Origin: PeH17 sp964414925
GTDB taxonomy: Bacteria; Bacillota; Clostridia; Christensenellales; CAG-138
NCBI GenBank assembly: GCA_964414925.1
Contig: CAYPXV010000001.1
Coordinates: 1 to 56,190 of the forward strand
Direction of reading: 5' to 3'
DNA: 56,190 bases
The position numbers and the translations under genes are program-made. Position 1 is the first letter of the stretch, and each line of letters opens with the position of its first letter. Under the pieces are notes generated by a model. It made no database searches and was not told where the DNA came from. It saw only the letters and a program-made list of their open reading frames with translations. Of the stretch, positions 23,546-33,800 are shown in pieces.

Positions 23546-26500
23546 ATGAACAGAAGAACTATTTGCGTATTGCTTATAGCTGCCCTGCTTGTATGTATGC
23601 TTCCCACGCTTGGCATTGCATATGGAGAAAAGATGCCGGAAATTGTGAAAAGCAGCATAGCCAATGAGGGCGCAGTCATTTCAAGAAGTGACGGCGGAAA
23701 GATCGAAGCGGTATCGCTTGATGAAGAAATTGCCGTTTGCGTCAATAATGGTAGCAGCGTTTTTGTACAGGCAGTGCCGGGTGCTGTCGGAATTGCAAGA
23801 ATAAGCGTTACCGCAGACGGTAAAAGCAGCATAGTTGAAGTGCCTGTCGGATATACGACATTTGTTTTCAACGGCTATAGCGTGACGGTTATTTCAGGCA
23901 GCGACGATAATTATGAAGTCGTCGGCTTGAATCCTGCGGATGAGACCGAACGCACGCTTGAGCAAACCACCGACGGAAACGGAAACACCGTCTATACCGG
24001 TAGCGGCGATTCGATACCGAGTATAGCCATAAAGAAGAATGGCGGTGTTTATGTTTTTGAAGGTGAAGCAACCGATGCCTCGATATCGGTGAAAAAAGAA
24101 GCGAAGAACAATGCGTTTTTATTGCTGAACGGTTTGAACCTTACAAGCAGCTTTACTTCACCGATTCATCTTAAAAAGGACAGTAAAGCTTCCGTGATAA
24201 TTACCGCTTTGGCAGGCACGGTAAACACCTTAACCGACGCCGAATTTAATAACAGCGATACATTCGGTCCCGTAGAGGACGGCGGTGACGGCAGCAATCA
24301 GTTTTATGCCGAAAATGCTGTTATAAAAGCCAAAAGGGGAGCGAAGCTCTATTTGAACGGAATGGGAACGCTTAATATAAATGCCAATGCTAAAAATGCG
24401 ATAAAGCTCGGAGAAAGTTCCTGTCTTGAGATAAGCGAGATTAACTTGAATGTCAACTCCGTTTATAACGGAATTTCAAGCGATAATGAAATAAACATCA
24501 GAAGCGGCAATGTCAATATAACCACTCTGGGCAATGATGCGCTCAAAGCGGAAAACGATGATGCAAGCCGCGGAACGATAATGATTGGCGGCGGCACTTT
24601 GACAATTAATTCTGCCGATGAAGGCGTTGTCGCAGCGGATAAGATTGCAGTCTATGGCGGAACGGTCGATATTACCTGTGCAGGAGACGGAATCAAAGCT
24701 GAAAACCTTACTGAAACCGATGGAGATATTTATGTTTACGGTGGTGAGATAATCATTGACAGTACATGCGACGGATTCCAAAGCGCAGGCGAATTGGTCG
24801 TCTATGACGGATTCATCGATGTTACATCCTGTGAAGGTCACTCCAATACTTCCTATAACAAGGATTATGATCCCAGTGCAAAGGGCTTGAAATCGGGAAT
24901 GGGTGATTTAAAAGTTTACGGCGGACACATAATCGTTGATTCTGCCGATGATGCATTACATTCAAATTCCAACCTTTACATTAAAGGCGGTACACTTGAA
25001 CTTTCAAGCGGTGATGACGGAATCCATGCGGATTACGTAATGATTCTCGGTGAACAGGACGGCAATGATGACGATATCTCCGTTCTGGTTACGGACAGCT
25101 ATGAAGGTGTTGAAGCTGCTAACATTTATATTCTTTCGGGTAATTATGAAGTTTACAGCGATGATGACTGCATTAACGCCGCAAACGGTGATTTAAGCGG
25201 TTACAACTTCTTGCTCCGTATGTACGGAAGTCACTTCGTTGCACACGGTCGTACAGGTGACGGTGTTGACTCTAACGGAGAATTTTCGGTTTACGGCGGT
25301 ATGCTCGAAGTTTATGCGCCGGGCAATGCAAATGCCGCACTTGACTGCGACGGAAGCATGAACCTTATCGGCGGCACTACAATAGGTGTAGGCAGCAGCG
25401 ATATGGTTCAGACACCCGATGCAGGTATCTATCTCAAATTCGGCTCAGGCGGCTGGGGCGGAGGCGGAGGCTCGAGCATCAGTTTCTCAAGCGGTGATGC
25501 AATTTCAATTAAAAATGCTTCCGGTTCAACCTTGTTCGAAAGTACGGTAGTATTCTACGGAAATGCAAGAAATGCGTCAAGCGTTGTTTTTGCAAGCGAT
25601 CAGTTGACGGCAAACCAGACATATTATCTGTATAAAAACGGTACTCAGGTTGCAAGCACAAGTGCCGTTAATGCGGGAAGTGCAACCGTTCCCGAAATTC
25701 CGGGTGAGGTTCAGCAAGATAGTTCCGCTTGGAAGCAGGTAGGTGAGGCAAGCGGCTTGTACAGTCGCATTACCTCCATGATTGCGGGTATCCCCGCTGT
25801 AATAACAAATACCTCGTCAAACAATTCCTTGACAGGCGGTTCTACTGTCACAGGCACTGCCGTTACCGTTACCTCAAGCGGAGATCAGCAGTATACCATT
25901 ACTAACGTATCGCAGAATAATTTATGGATGATGGATGCTTACGGTCATATCTACTGCACGATTGACGGTGTGAACTATTACCTTGCCTATACATCAACAG
26001 GTGGATGGAACAGTTCGTATTCGATTTCAATCACTACGGATTCTTCGTCAGCTCCGACTTGGAATAGCCAGACCAACTCCATCTTCACCTATGTGCAGTC
26101 CTATGGCGGAGGTCCCGGTGGCGGACAGCAGCGTAGACTCTTCCTCAGTGCGACCAATACGGGCTTCAGCGTCACGACTTCGACTTCATATGTCTATGTT
26201 TATTCGCCCGATTCCGCTATGGCAAGCCTTTGCGGAACAAGTTCTTATCTGATTAATAGGGATAATGGCGAAACCATTGACGAAGCAACCATTCTGGCAA
26301 ACACCTATGTCTCGTATAAGGCAAACCTTAATGCACAGGAGCAAATCCTTGACTGGAATGATTCGAGAATATCCATGAGCTGGGATACTCCGCTTGAAAT
26401 GGAACAGGGTAGTTATATGCTCTCGATAAACGTTGACGGAACTTTAGTAGGCTATATCTCCGTTACGGTTGTCGCTCCCTTGTCAGGCGGCGTTGCTCCG

Positions 26501-26713
26501 ACTCCAAATGAACCGCCTGCACCCCAAATTCTGCTCGGTGATGCCAATGGCGACGGTGTCGTTAATTCCTCAGATGCAGTCTTGATTATGCGCCACGCTT
26601 TGGGCATTGTACAATTGAGCGGTGATGCGCTGCTTGCTGCCGACTTCAATCAGGATGGTATGGTCAATGCCTCCGATGCTTTGGGCGTATTGAGACACGC
26701 TATGGGTATTTGA
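23546..26713 (+). CDS. Secreted carbohydrate-binding (Cthe_2159-like) dockerin protein
   Basis: A 1055-residue exported protein. A signal peptide covers residues 1-27 (TICVLLIAALLVCMLP, cleaved near AYG). Residues about 135-620 form a right-handed beta-helix of the DUF4353 type seen in Clostridium thermocellum Cthe_2159, which binds acidic polysaccharide. Repeats such as GDGIKAEN, SADDALHSNSN, SSGDDGIHAD and GDGVDSNGE mark the turns. A Gly-rich loop (GWGGGGGSS) lies near 637. The last 60 residues are a type I dockerin with two calcium loops (GDANGDGVVNSSD and ADFNQDGMVNASD). It should dock to a cohesin scaffold, none of which is in this window. The ribosome site is aggag and the start is ATG 23546. 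Confidence 0.87.
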   Translation: MNRRTICVLLIAALLVCMLPTLGIAYGEKMPEIVKSSIANEGAVISRSDGGKIEAVSLDEEIAVCVNNGSSVFVQAVPGAVGIARISVTADGKSSIVEVPVGYTTFVFNGYSVTVISGSDDNYEVVGLNPADETERTLEQTTDGNGNTVYTGSGDSIPSIAIKKNGGVYVFEGEATDASISVKKEAKNNAFLLLNGLNLTSSFTSPIHLKKDSKASVIITALAGTVNTLTDAEFNNSDTFGPVEDGGDGSNQFYAENAVIKAKRGAKLYLNGMGTLNINANAKNAIKLGESSCLEISEINLNVNSVYNGISSDNEINIRSGNVNITTLGNDALKAENDDASRGTIMIGGGTLTINSADEGVVAADKIAVYGGTVDITCAGDGIKAENLTETDGDIYVYGGEIIIDSTCDGFQSAGELVVYDGFIDVTSCEGHSNTSYNKDYDPSAKGLKSGMGDLKVYGGHIIVDSADDALHSNSNLYIKGGTLELSSGDDGIHADYVMILGEQDGNDDDISVLVTDSYEGVEAANIYILSGNYEVYSDDDCINAANGDLSGYNFLLRMYGSHFVAHGRTGDGVDSNGEFSVYGGMLEVYAPGNANAALDCDGSMNLIGGTTIGVGSSDMVQTPDAGIYLKFGSGGWGGGGGSSISFSSGDAISIKNASGSTLFESTVVFYGNARNASSVVFASDQLTANQTYYLYKNGTQVASTSAVNAGSATVPEIPGEVQQDSSAWKQVGEASGLYSRITSMIAGIPAVITNTSSNNSLTGGSTVTGTAVTVTSSGDQQYTITNVSQNNLWMMDAYGHIYCTIDGVNYYLAYTSTGGWNSSYSISITTDSSSAPTWNSQTNSIFTYVQSYGGGPGGGQQRRLFLSATNTGFSVTTSTSYVYVYSPDSAMASLCGTSSYLINRDNGETIDEATILANTYVSYKANLNAQEQILDWNDSRISMSWDTPLEMEQGSYMLSINVDGTLVGYISVTVVAPLSGGVAPTPNEPPAPQILLGDANGDGVVNSSDAVLIMRHALGIVQLSGDALLAADFNQDGMVNASDALGVLRHAMGI

Positions 26714-26742
26714 AATTAATGTGTACATAATTAAAATAATAA

Positions 26743-26775
26743 ACGGTCACCGATTTTGTCGGTGACCGTCTGTTT
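26743..26775 (+). terminator. Rho-independent terminator of carbohydrate-binding protein gene
   Basis: ACGGTCACCGA (26743-26753) pairs with 26759-26769 over 11 bases around loop ttttg, followed by ctgttt. Confidence 0.75.
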
Positions 26776-26805
26776 GACTTTATCATAATACAATTATAAA
26801 TTTGC

Positions 26806-26955
26806 AAAAAAAGAACCCCTTAGGGGGTCATAGTGGGGCACGACTCCCACTATGACGCACACAAAAAGAAGGAAAGAAAGGAGAGCTTACAGTAAAAAAC
26901 ACTAAAAAAACTGACCACTCTCACAAGAACATTGTCACATCTCATTTAGAACTGT
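26806..26955 (-). ncRNA. Candidate small RNA, about 150 nt
   Basis: A gene-free unit with its own promoter (26962-26990) and terminator. From a start near 26955 the transcript forms a 5' hairpin (TGTCACA/TGTGACA arms at 26933-26959), then a CU-rich single strand (read 5'-3' cucuccuuucuuuccuuc, complementary to 26870-26887), then a 10-bp perfect hairpin with loop AGUCGUGC (26828-26855), and finally a second hairpin ACCCC/GGGGU with a run of seven U (26806-26828). The CU-rich stretch can pair with GAAAGGAGA-type ribosome sites, as in known CU-rich regulatory RNAs. No known RNA family was recognised. Confidence 0.5.
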
Positions 26956-26961
26956 GACATA

Positions 26962-26990
26962 ATCTTAGCACTTTACTTCTCACTTGTCAA
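26962..26990 (-). promoter_or_regulatory. Sigma-A promoter of candidate small RNA
   Basis: On the minus strand TTGACA (26985-26990), 17-base spacer, TAAGAT (26962-26967). Perfect -35 and spacing with a good -10. Confidence 0.7.
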
Positions 26991-27086
26991 GCACTTTTTT
27001 AAAGAAAATTATAAAAATTTCAATTATTTTTGCTTACAGACGAAACTTTTGACTGCTTTTTCATCCCAAAATACCTCATCAAGCTC

Positions 27087-27269
27087 TTATTCGCCGTAAC
27101 CAATATAAGATGAATCGCCCATTTCGCCCCTATACATCGTGCAAACATAATACAAATTGCTCATATACCATGCCGACCCGTTGCTGACCGTGCCGCACAT
27201 CCTTCCATAACCTCCGTTAAAGGAAAGACTGCGAGCAAACAGGACTTCACCCCTCCATCCACAAATCAA
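27087..27269 (-). CDS. Doubtful 60-residue ORF after vWA gene
   Basis: Starts with TTG 27269, overlapping the vWA stop, without a clear ribosome site. It reads with many Gly, Ser, Tyr and Trp (SLSFNGGYGRMCGTVSNGSA, then WYMSNLYYVCTMYRGE), which resembles the C-terminal part of a secreted repeat protein. More likely a fragment of a lost gene than a working one. Confidence 0.3.
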   Translation of the reverse strand: MICGWRGEVLFARSLSFNGGYGRMCGTVSNGSAWYMSNLYYVCTMYRGEMGDSSYIGYGE

Positions 27270-27913
27270 TTTTTTCTGTTTAGAAAGTCCTCATCGATTT
27301 TCTTTTTCCAGGAATCATCGAGGTATGAGGAGGTTCTTACTGCGCTTATGGCTTCGGAGAGGGTCTCATAGTTTAGTCTTGTGCCTTTACTGTCGGCATG
27401 GTAGTTGACGGCACGGTCGGCATTTATTCCGAAATGTTCGGCGGTTTTAACGGCATCGATGTTTGCGCCGAGGAACAGAAATTCCCAACCGTACTTCTGC
27501 TTTTTTGTTTCGATTAATTCTTTTACCTGTCTTGAACTGTAAAATCTGCTTGCATTTTCCATGCCGTCCGTAGTGATGATGAACATGGTGTGCGCCGGAA
27601 CATCTTCTTCACGAGCGTATTTATGGATATCACCGATGTGAAGTATCGTTTTGCCTATAGCATCAAGCAGTGCAGTGCAGCCGCTGACGAAATAGTCGGA
27701 AGTTGTCATGGGCTTAACGTCCTTTATGCTTATCCTATCATGCAGCAATTGTAATTCATTGCTGAAAAGGACGGTAGTGACCAGTGCTTCGCCTTCACTT
27801 GATTTTTGTTTCTCTATCATTGAATTGAATCCGCCGACAGTGTCGGTTTCAAGACCGCTCATTGAGCCGCTCTTGTCGATGATAAATACGATTTCGGTTA
27901 AGTTTTTGTTCAT
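27266..27913 (-). CDS. von Willebrand factor A domain protein
   Basis: A 215-residue cytoplasmic protein made of one vWA domain. The metal-ion-dependent adhesion site is complete: DKSGSMSG at residues 13-20, a Thr in GCTALLDAIG near 80, and TTDGMENAS near 115. Such stand-alone vWA proteins bind partner proteins through a metal ion and often assist AAA ATPases or stress systems; no partner gene is next to it. The ribosome site is ggagg and the start is ATG 27913. Role unknown. Confidence 0.82.
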   Translation of the reverse strand: MNKNLTEIVFIIDKSGSMSGLETDTVGGFNSMIEKQKSSEGEALVTTVLFSNELQLLHDRISIKDVKPMTTSDYFVSGCTALLDAIGKTILHIGDIHKYAREEDVPAHTMFIITTDGMENASRFYSSRQVKELIETKKQKYGWEFLFLGANIDAVKTAEHFGINADRAVNYHADSKGTRLNYETLSEAISAVRTSSYLDDSWKKKIDEDFLNRKN

Positions 27914-27995
27914 GTTTAAATCCTCCGTTCGGTTGATAAGCCTATTATAAAGGATTCAAATTAATTATGGTCGCATTGCAAGCGACAATTTTTTA

Positions 27996-28196
27996 TTAAT
28001 CGGATTTCTCTTTTAACTGTCCGTTCTGTTCATACCGCATACTTACAAGCTGAGCGGTTTCATCGATTTCCGAATCATAACCTACCAGTGCAGCAAACGG
28101 AGAAAACTGTGCTGCACGATCGGACATGGACATCTGTGGTCTTGAAGTTGAGACATGATGCGGAAGATTAATGATATCATCGTAATTTTTATTCAT
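27996..28196 (-). CDS. YolD-like small protein
   Basis: A 66-residue protein of the kind found directly after Y-family DNA polymerase genes in Firmicutes. The hallmark DIINLPHHVSTSRPQMSM and DRAAQFSPFAALVGYDSEI motifs are both present. YolD-like proteins are thought to act with the polymerase in damage tolerance, perhaps like UmuD. It overlaps the polymerase stop by four bases (ATGA), so translation is coupled. Confidence 0.82.
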   Translation of the reverse strand: MNKNYDDIINLPHHVSTSRPQMSMSDRAAQFSPFAALVGYDSEIDETAQLVSMRYEQNGQLKEKSD

Positions 28197-29528
28197 GCTT
28201 TGTGCCCTCCTACTTGTTCGTTCCTTGATTTCTGCGTTGCTCCCGGTTCATAGTTCATGCCCTTCAATAAAGCGTTCTTTCCGTATTTTTTCTTTATTGC
28301 AAGCGTGGTCTTTTGAATACTGTGTTCACGTTCAAGTTCTGTTTCTTCCGTACTTTGTTCCTTTGCCTTTAATTCATAATCCGTAAAGAAATCAAGCTGC
28401 TCATATTCGGTCTTTGTTATCGGCTCTTTGCCTTTTAAGACAAGATTTCGTACGGCAACATTCAGTCTGCGTATAGTAAGTCGCTTATCTACTATTTCAT
28501 CGTAAATAGCACCCGCCTTTTTCATCATAAGTACGGCGGATGAGTTATAGCGTTCAAAAGTTCCAGTGCCGTGGGAATATTTGGGTATCTCCCTTCCGTA
28601 ACGGTCCTTGATTACCTCACCCTTATAATCGTCTTTGCGTCCCGACATTGTCAAATTTTCAACGTCATAACCTATCGTGATTACGATTTGATTTGTTACT
28701 AATCCTTTTTCGACTAGACTCAGCGCAAGCGAATCAATCATTTCCATCAAAATAAGTTTTGCCTTATTGAACGAGTAGGGGCATTGTAAAACCTGACCCG
28801 AGCTTAGACTTGACGATGAGGGCTTATATTCTTTTATTGCTTTTATCGTGCAAGGTTCATATCCCCATGCGTGGTCAATAAGAAGTTCAGCATTTTTACC
28901 GAACAGGTTATAGAGNNNNNNNNNNNNNNNNNNNNNNNNNNNNNNNNNNNNNNNNNNNNNNNNNNNNNNNNNNNNNNNNNNNNNNNNNNNNNNNNNNNNN
29001 NNNNNNNNNNNNNNNAAATACATCCTCGATTATCTTCGCCGCAAGCTCTCGGGGCGACATCTTATAGATACCGAGATAATCCGTTACATCCATAAATACC
29101 TCGTCAATCGAATAAACGACTATATCCTCCGGGGCAATGTAGTTTAGGTATATGGAGTAAATCTTTGCACTGTATTGCATGTAATATGCCATTCTCGGCG
29201 GTGCAATAAGAAAGTCTATGCCGAGCGACGGGTCTTTGACAAGCTCCGAATGGATATGCGAATAACCGCTAAATTTAGGTTTCGGTGCAACAAATTTCCG
29301 TGCTGCATTTGCCTGCTCCACTATGCGTTTCAGTTCAAAAAGCCTTATCCTGCCGGGAATGCCGTAGCTTTTAAGCGGTGGGGTTACGGCGAGGCAAATG
29401 GTCTTATCCGTTCTGCTTTCATCGGCAACGATAAGATTGGTATCGAGCGGATTCAGTCCTCTTTCACAGCATTCGACGGAGGCGTAAAAACTCTTTAAAT
29501 CTATAGCAATGTAAAATCTCTCTTTCAT
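28193..29528 (-). CDS. Y-family DNA polymerase, interrupted by assembly gap
   Basis: Translesion DNA polymerase of the UmuC/DinB superfamily. The upstream half (29016-29528, 171 residues) has the catalytic YIAIDLKSFYASVECCERGL and YSIDEVFMDV motifs with their acidic metal ligands. The downstream half (28193-28915, about 241 residues) has the helix-hairpin-helix and little-finger regions (SSSLSSGQVLQCPYSFNKA onwards). The two halves are in different frames only because of the 100-N placeholder; family members are about 500 residues, so roughly 90 residues are probably missing. ATG 29528; no clear aggagg but aaagagag upstream. The partner YolD-like gene follows. Confidence 0.85.
28916..29015. 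other. Assembly gap (100 N)
   Basis: Exactly 100 N inside the Y-family polymerase gene; true length unknown. The flanks are not duplicated. Confidence 0.98.
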
Positions 29529-29589
29529 ATTGAATCCTCTCTGTCATCAACGAACCGTCATGTAAAGCCGAGAGGATACGATTTAAGTA

Positions 29590-30684
29590 TTAATCGTCCT
29601 CGTCAAGCAATAGAGCCTTAACGTCGTGTATAAATTCCCTTATGCCTGCTTTATTGAGGATAAAATAATTTTTCCCCAGTTCGGGTCTGCTTTCTATAAA
29701 TCCCGCTTCTAAAAGTTTGGACATATGGTGAGATACCGTCGTCGGAAAAAGGTCCGTTTTTTCAGCCAATTCCTGACCGTAAGCAGCTTTATCTTTTATC
29801 GTGCGCAGCAATTCAAGCCTTGTCGGGTCGGATATCGCCTTAGCAAGATTAGCCACCGTCTGCGTTGCGGTCTTATTTGACTTGTTTTTATTATTCCCAT
29901 TATAGCACAAACCAACGTAAAGCTGTGCATTAAATACTTCCCCGACTTCGGAGTTTGAAAACATCGAAATATATTTATCAAAACCGAACAAATAGGGTGT
30001 CAGTTTAAAATCTCCCTCTGCGGAAAAATTGGTTTTCATTCGCTCCTTAAAATATGCTCTTATGTCCTCTTTATCCGAAAAAAATCTTTCATATTCCAAA
30101 ATAACGGGCGCATAAAGTTCGCACGATTGCTCTATCGCATCGATAAACGGGCTTATGATATTCTCTAAGCACTCCAAATGTTCATCGTAATGAACAAGCA
30201 TATCTATAACTTTAAGTTTATCGCTTGCCTGCAAATTCTTCTTCGTCAGCATATCATGAAAATTCTTAAAGTCAAAGTTACCGCCCGGTAATAATTGGCA
30301 AGATTCAAGCAAACCTACCGAAAAAGCAGCAAGCCTTCCTTCTTCATCTCGTTCTTTGCACTCCTTCATCGTTTGCTCAAAAGATACATAACTTCCGAAT
30401 AAGTTTTGATTGAAAAACAGCATTGCCGCATTCATTCCCGTCTGCGGTTGATCCGTTATCCCCAAAAAGGTCGTAAAATATATTTTTGCTTTTTCGGTAT
30501 CCAGCGTTATGTCATTCAGTTTTCTTTCAAGCTCTGTGACGGGCTTAGTTGCAAAGCTTATCTTTGAAATCTCGTTCGGGTTCTTTTTAATTGCTTCCTT
30601 TGCATATTCTGCAACAGAATGTCCGTTTATTCTATAATTCAAATACGTCAATGCTTCGATGAGTGAATTAATTTCGTAGCTCAT
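29590..30684 (-). CDS. ArsR-type winged-helix regulator, second copy of the type
   Basis: A 364-residue regulator built like the one at 19189: a long helical N-terminal domain (about 1-270) and a C-terminal ArsR winged helix (LAKAISDPTRLELLRTIKDK, then ELAEKTDLFPTTVSHHMSKL and EAGFIESRPELGKNYF). The Cys pairs of the first copy are absent, so the signal probably differs. ATG 30684 (MSYEINSL) is preferred because ggggaagg lies 7 bases upstream; the frame is open to 30723. It is divergent from the giant dockerin protein, and a palindrome lies over the start point of that gene's promoter. Control of the neighbour is inferred. Confidence 0.78.
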   Translation of the reverse strand: MSYEINSLIEALTYLNYRINGHSVAEYAKEAIKKNPNEISKISFATKPVTELERKLNDITLDTEKAKIYFTTFLGITDQPQTGMNAAMLFFNQNLFGSYVSFEQTMKECKERDEEGRLAAFSVGLLESCQLLPGGNFDFKNFHDMLTKKNLQASDKLKVIDMLVHYDEHLECLENIISPFIDAIEQSCELYAPVILEYERFFSDKEDIRAYFKERMKTNFSAEGDFKLTPYLFGFDKYISMFSNSEVGEVFNAQLYVGLCYNGNNKNKSNKTATQTVANLAKAISDPTRLELLRTIKDKAAYGQELAEKTDLFPTTVSHHMSKLLEAGFIESRPELGKNYFILNKAGIREFIHDVKALLLDEDD

Positions 30685-30742
30685 TTCCATACCTTCCCCC
30701 AATATACTCTTTGCCCATGCCATCGCAGTCGTTAATTTGCTC

Positions 30743-30772
30743 TTGCATTATAGGCGTGTTATGTGATATACT
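30743..30772 (+). promoter_or_regulatory. Sigma-A promoter of large dockerin protein gene
   Basis: TTGCAT (30743-30748), 18-base spacer, TATACT (30767-30772). Transcription should start near 30779, inside the palindrome at 30778-30797. Confidence 0.7.
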
Positions 30773-30777
30773 CATGA

Positions 30778-30797
30778 TGTACGATAATCATCGTACA
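30778..30797. promoter_or_regulatory. Candidate operator over start point of dockerin gene
   Basis: TGTACGAT-N4-ATCGTACA, a perfect 8-bp inverted repeat placed where a bound repressor would block initiation. The sequence differs from the operator at 19116, as expected if each regulator has its own site. Confidence 0.55.
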
Positions 30798-30833
30798 GAT
30801 TATAACACAAATATGTAACAGGAGGCAATGCAA

Positions 30834-33800
30834 ATGAAAAAATTTTTTGCACTCTTGCTCTCGGCACTGATGGTACTGTCCATTTTGCCGTGTGCAGCAC
30901 TGGCGGATGTCGTTGAAAACATATCAACTGCCGCCAAGCAAACGGAAATGCTCAACCGTGGCGAACCCAATCCGGACTGGCCGGAATACAACGGTTTGCT
31001 TTACGGTTACAGCAATGGCGAATGTATGGGCGAAATGGGTCTGTACTCATTCAATCCCTTGACAAGCGATGAACCCACATACATCACCGAGCTTGACGGC
31101 GCTGTTTACGCCATGGCATTCAACGGCAACGACGGCTATATCTACGGATATACCGACAGAACCTTCTTCAAGATCGATGCTGAAGGAAACGTTGTATCCG
31201 AGTCCCTGATGGAAACAAGAGTTTGCTCTATGGCATATAACTGTACCGACGGAAATCTCTATGCCTATGATGACGGTGTCGGTCTTGCCATAGTCGATAC
31301 CGCTTCGGGTGAGCTTAATTACATCGATGCATCGCTTCAATTCGATATGCCCAAGATCGCCATTGACGGTTACGGCATGTTATACTTGCTTGATTTCTTT
31401 ACCCTTGAGCTTTATGCTTATAATCTTGAAAGCGGAGTAGGCTGCACTATCGGAACGGTTGATTCCATGGGTTACCCCTACGGTATGTGTTTTGACATGG
31501 TAAGCGGCACATTGTACTTGACAACGCTTGACCAGGGTGGTCTTTTATTCACTATTGACCCCAATACCGCAAGATGCAACATGATTCTCATGTTTGATTA
31601 TGATTTCTATGGTTTGACTTCAATTATCCCGCAGGATATAGTAGCACCCGAAATCGTCGATATGGAAAGCATTACTTTGAGCGCAAACGAACTGACCATG
31701 TCTTGCTATTCAACGGCAACTCTGACCGCTACCGTTATGCCCTCAAATACAACTTATGCACTCTATCAATTCACTTCATCGGACGAAAGTGTCGCAACAA
31801 TATCCGAGCTTGGTGTAATCACTGCAAGGAAAGCAGGCGAAACAGTTATTCGTGTTTCGGGTCTTTTCAATCCCGATATTTACGACGAATGTGTGGTAAC
31901 GGTTCTGTCTCCCGATTATCCCGAATATGAGGAAAATACCCTTTACGCATTTTTGATGACATATGCCAACGGTTACAGACAGGGCTTCTATAAAATCAAT
32001 ACCGAAACAGGTGCGTTGACGACGATAAGCAACTCCATAGCAGGCGGCTATATGAATTCCGCATTCTTTGATCCGAACGAGGGCGTATTCCGCTGTTTCT
32101 CCCGCGGCGGCACTATGTATACTTATTCCGTAAACGGTGTGCTTGCCGGTACTAAAACCATCAACGGATTGGATCAAACTCACTATATCTACGGTGCGGC
32201 ATTTGATATCAAAACCAATACTCCGTATATCCTGGTAAGCGCCAGTGCAATGGTATCAACCAAATATCTCTACAGGCTTGATATGGAAACAGGGGAATTA
32301 TACCCCATAGCGACCTATGACGGCGAACTGAAGATTGAATCAATCGCCATTGATGGCGAAGGCACTATGTACGGTCTTGAATGCCAGGGTTCAAATATCT
32401 ACAGCATAGATAAGTCTAATGGCGAACTCACTCTTATCGGTGATACGGGACTTAGCACTTTGTTCCTCCAGAGCATAACTTACGACCTTGCAAACGATAA
32501 ACTTTACTTTATGCGCTATGCAGGCGGAACGGCATGGAATGACCCTGTGGTTTCAAATCTTTTTGAAATCAATACGGAAACAGCCGAAGCTACCCAGGTT
32601 CTCGATATGAATAAGATGCACTTCTCGGGCGTTTGCGCTATCGTTCCCGAGGATTATGAACGTCCCACAACAGTTCCCGTTGAAGGAATATCGCTTACCA
32701 TCGGCGGAATGAATTTCAAAATCGGAAGGACTCAGGATTTGATGCCGTTCATAAACGTTTATCCTTCCAACGCAACTAACAAGAGCGTTGTATTCTCGTC
32801 GGATAATCCTCAGGTAGGTTACGTTAATAAAAACGGTATAGTTATCGCATGCAGCGAAGGTACAGCCAATATAACAGTTACAACGGTTGACGGAAACTAT
32901 TCGGTAACCATTTACCTTAATGTTAGCGGTTACGACTATCCCGAACTGGACGGAAGGCTTCATGGATTCTGTGAATCTTCCAACGATAATGAAATTCCGC
33001 GCGGTCCGGTCGTCATCGATATTGAAAACGGTGACTTATATCAAAGCACACTCAATTTCGAATACCTGGTATATTCTCAGGATTTCTGCAACAGGGATGG
33101 TTTTGTTTACGGCTATACCGAAGATACATTCTTCAAGGCAACCCCCGACGGCATAATCTCAAGCTCGATTCCCGTGGACTCCCCTGCATACGAGATGGCA
33201 TTTGACAGAACAACGGGTATCATGTACGCACTTGCAAATGATGCCGATGGCGTAAGAGGTCTTTATACCGTAAATCTCGAAACAGGTGAAAGAACCCTTG
33301 TCGGCAATCCCGTTGACGGTCAAACGCTTGTAACCCTTGCAATTAACAGCAAAGGAACCGCTTACGGTATAGCATGTTCAACGGGTAACTTATACAAAGT
33401 AAACCTCACAAACGGACAGCTTTCTATGGTCTCTCATACAGGCTTGGATATACACCTGGTTTCTTCCGCAACCTTCAATCCCGATGATGATTCCATCATG
33501 TACATGGCAATTTTTGCGGAAGGTACAGTACAGGGCGTCTATACCCTCAATTTCAGAGAAAACGGTTCTCTCTCGCTTGACCCGCTCTATGCTCACTCAT
33601 ATCATCGCTGTGGTATCGAAGGAATTTACTTTATCACCGAGCAGAATGATCAAGGTAATGATGCTGTCCTAATCACCGACATCGAACCTGAAGATACCGT
33701 TGTCAATATGAACATCGGCACTTCATACGAGGTCAACTGCATCGTTACCCCCGCTGTCAATGACGATACACTCTATCTTGTGTCGTCCGATACATCCGTT

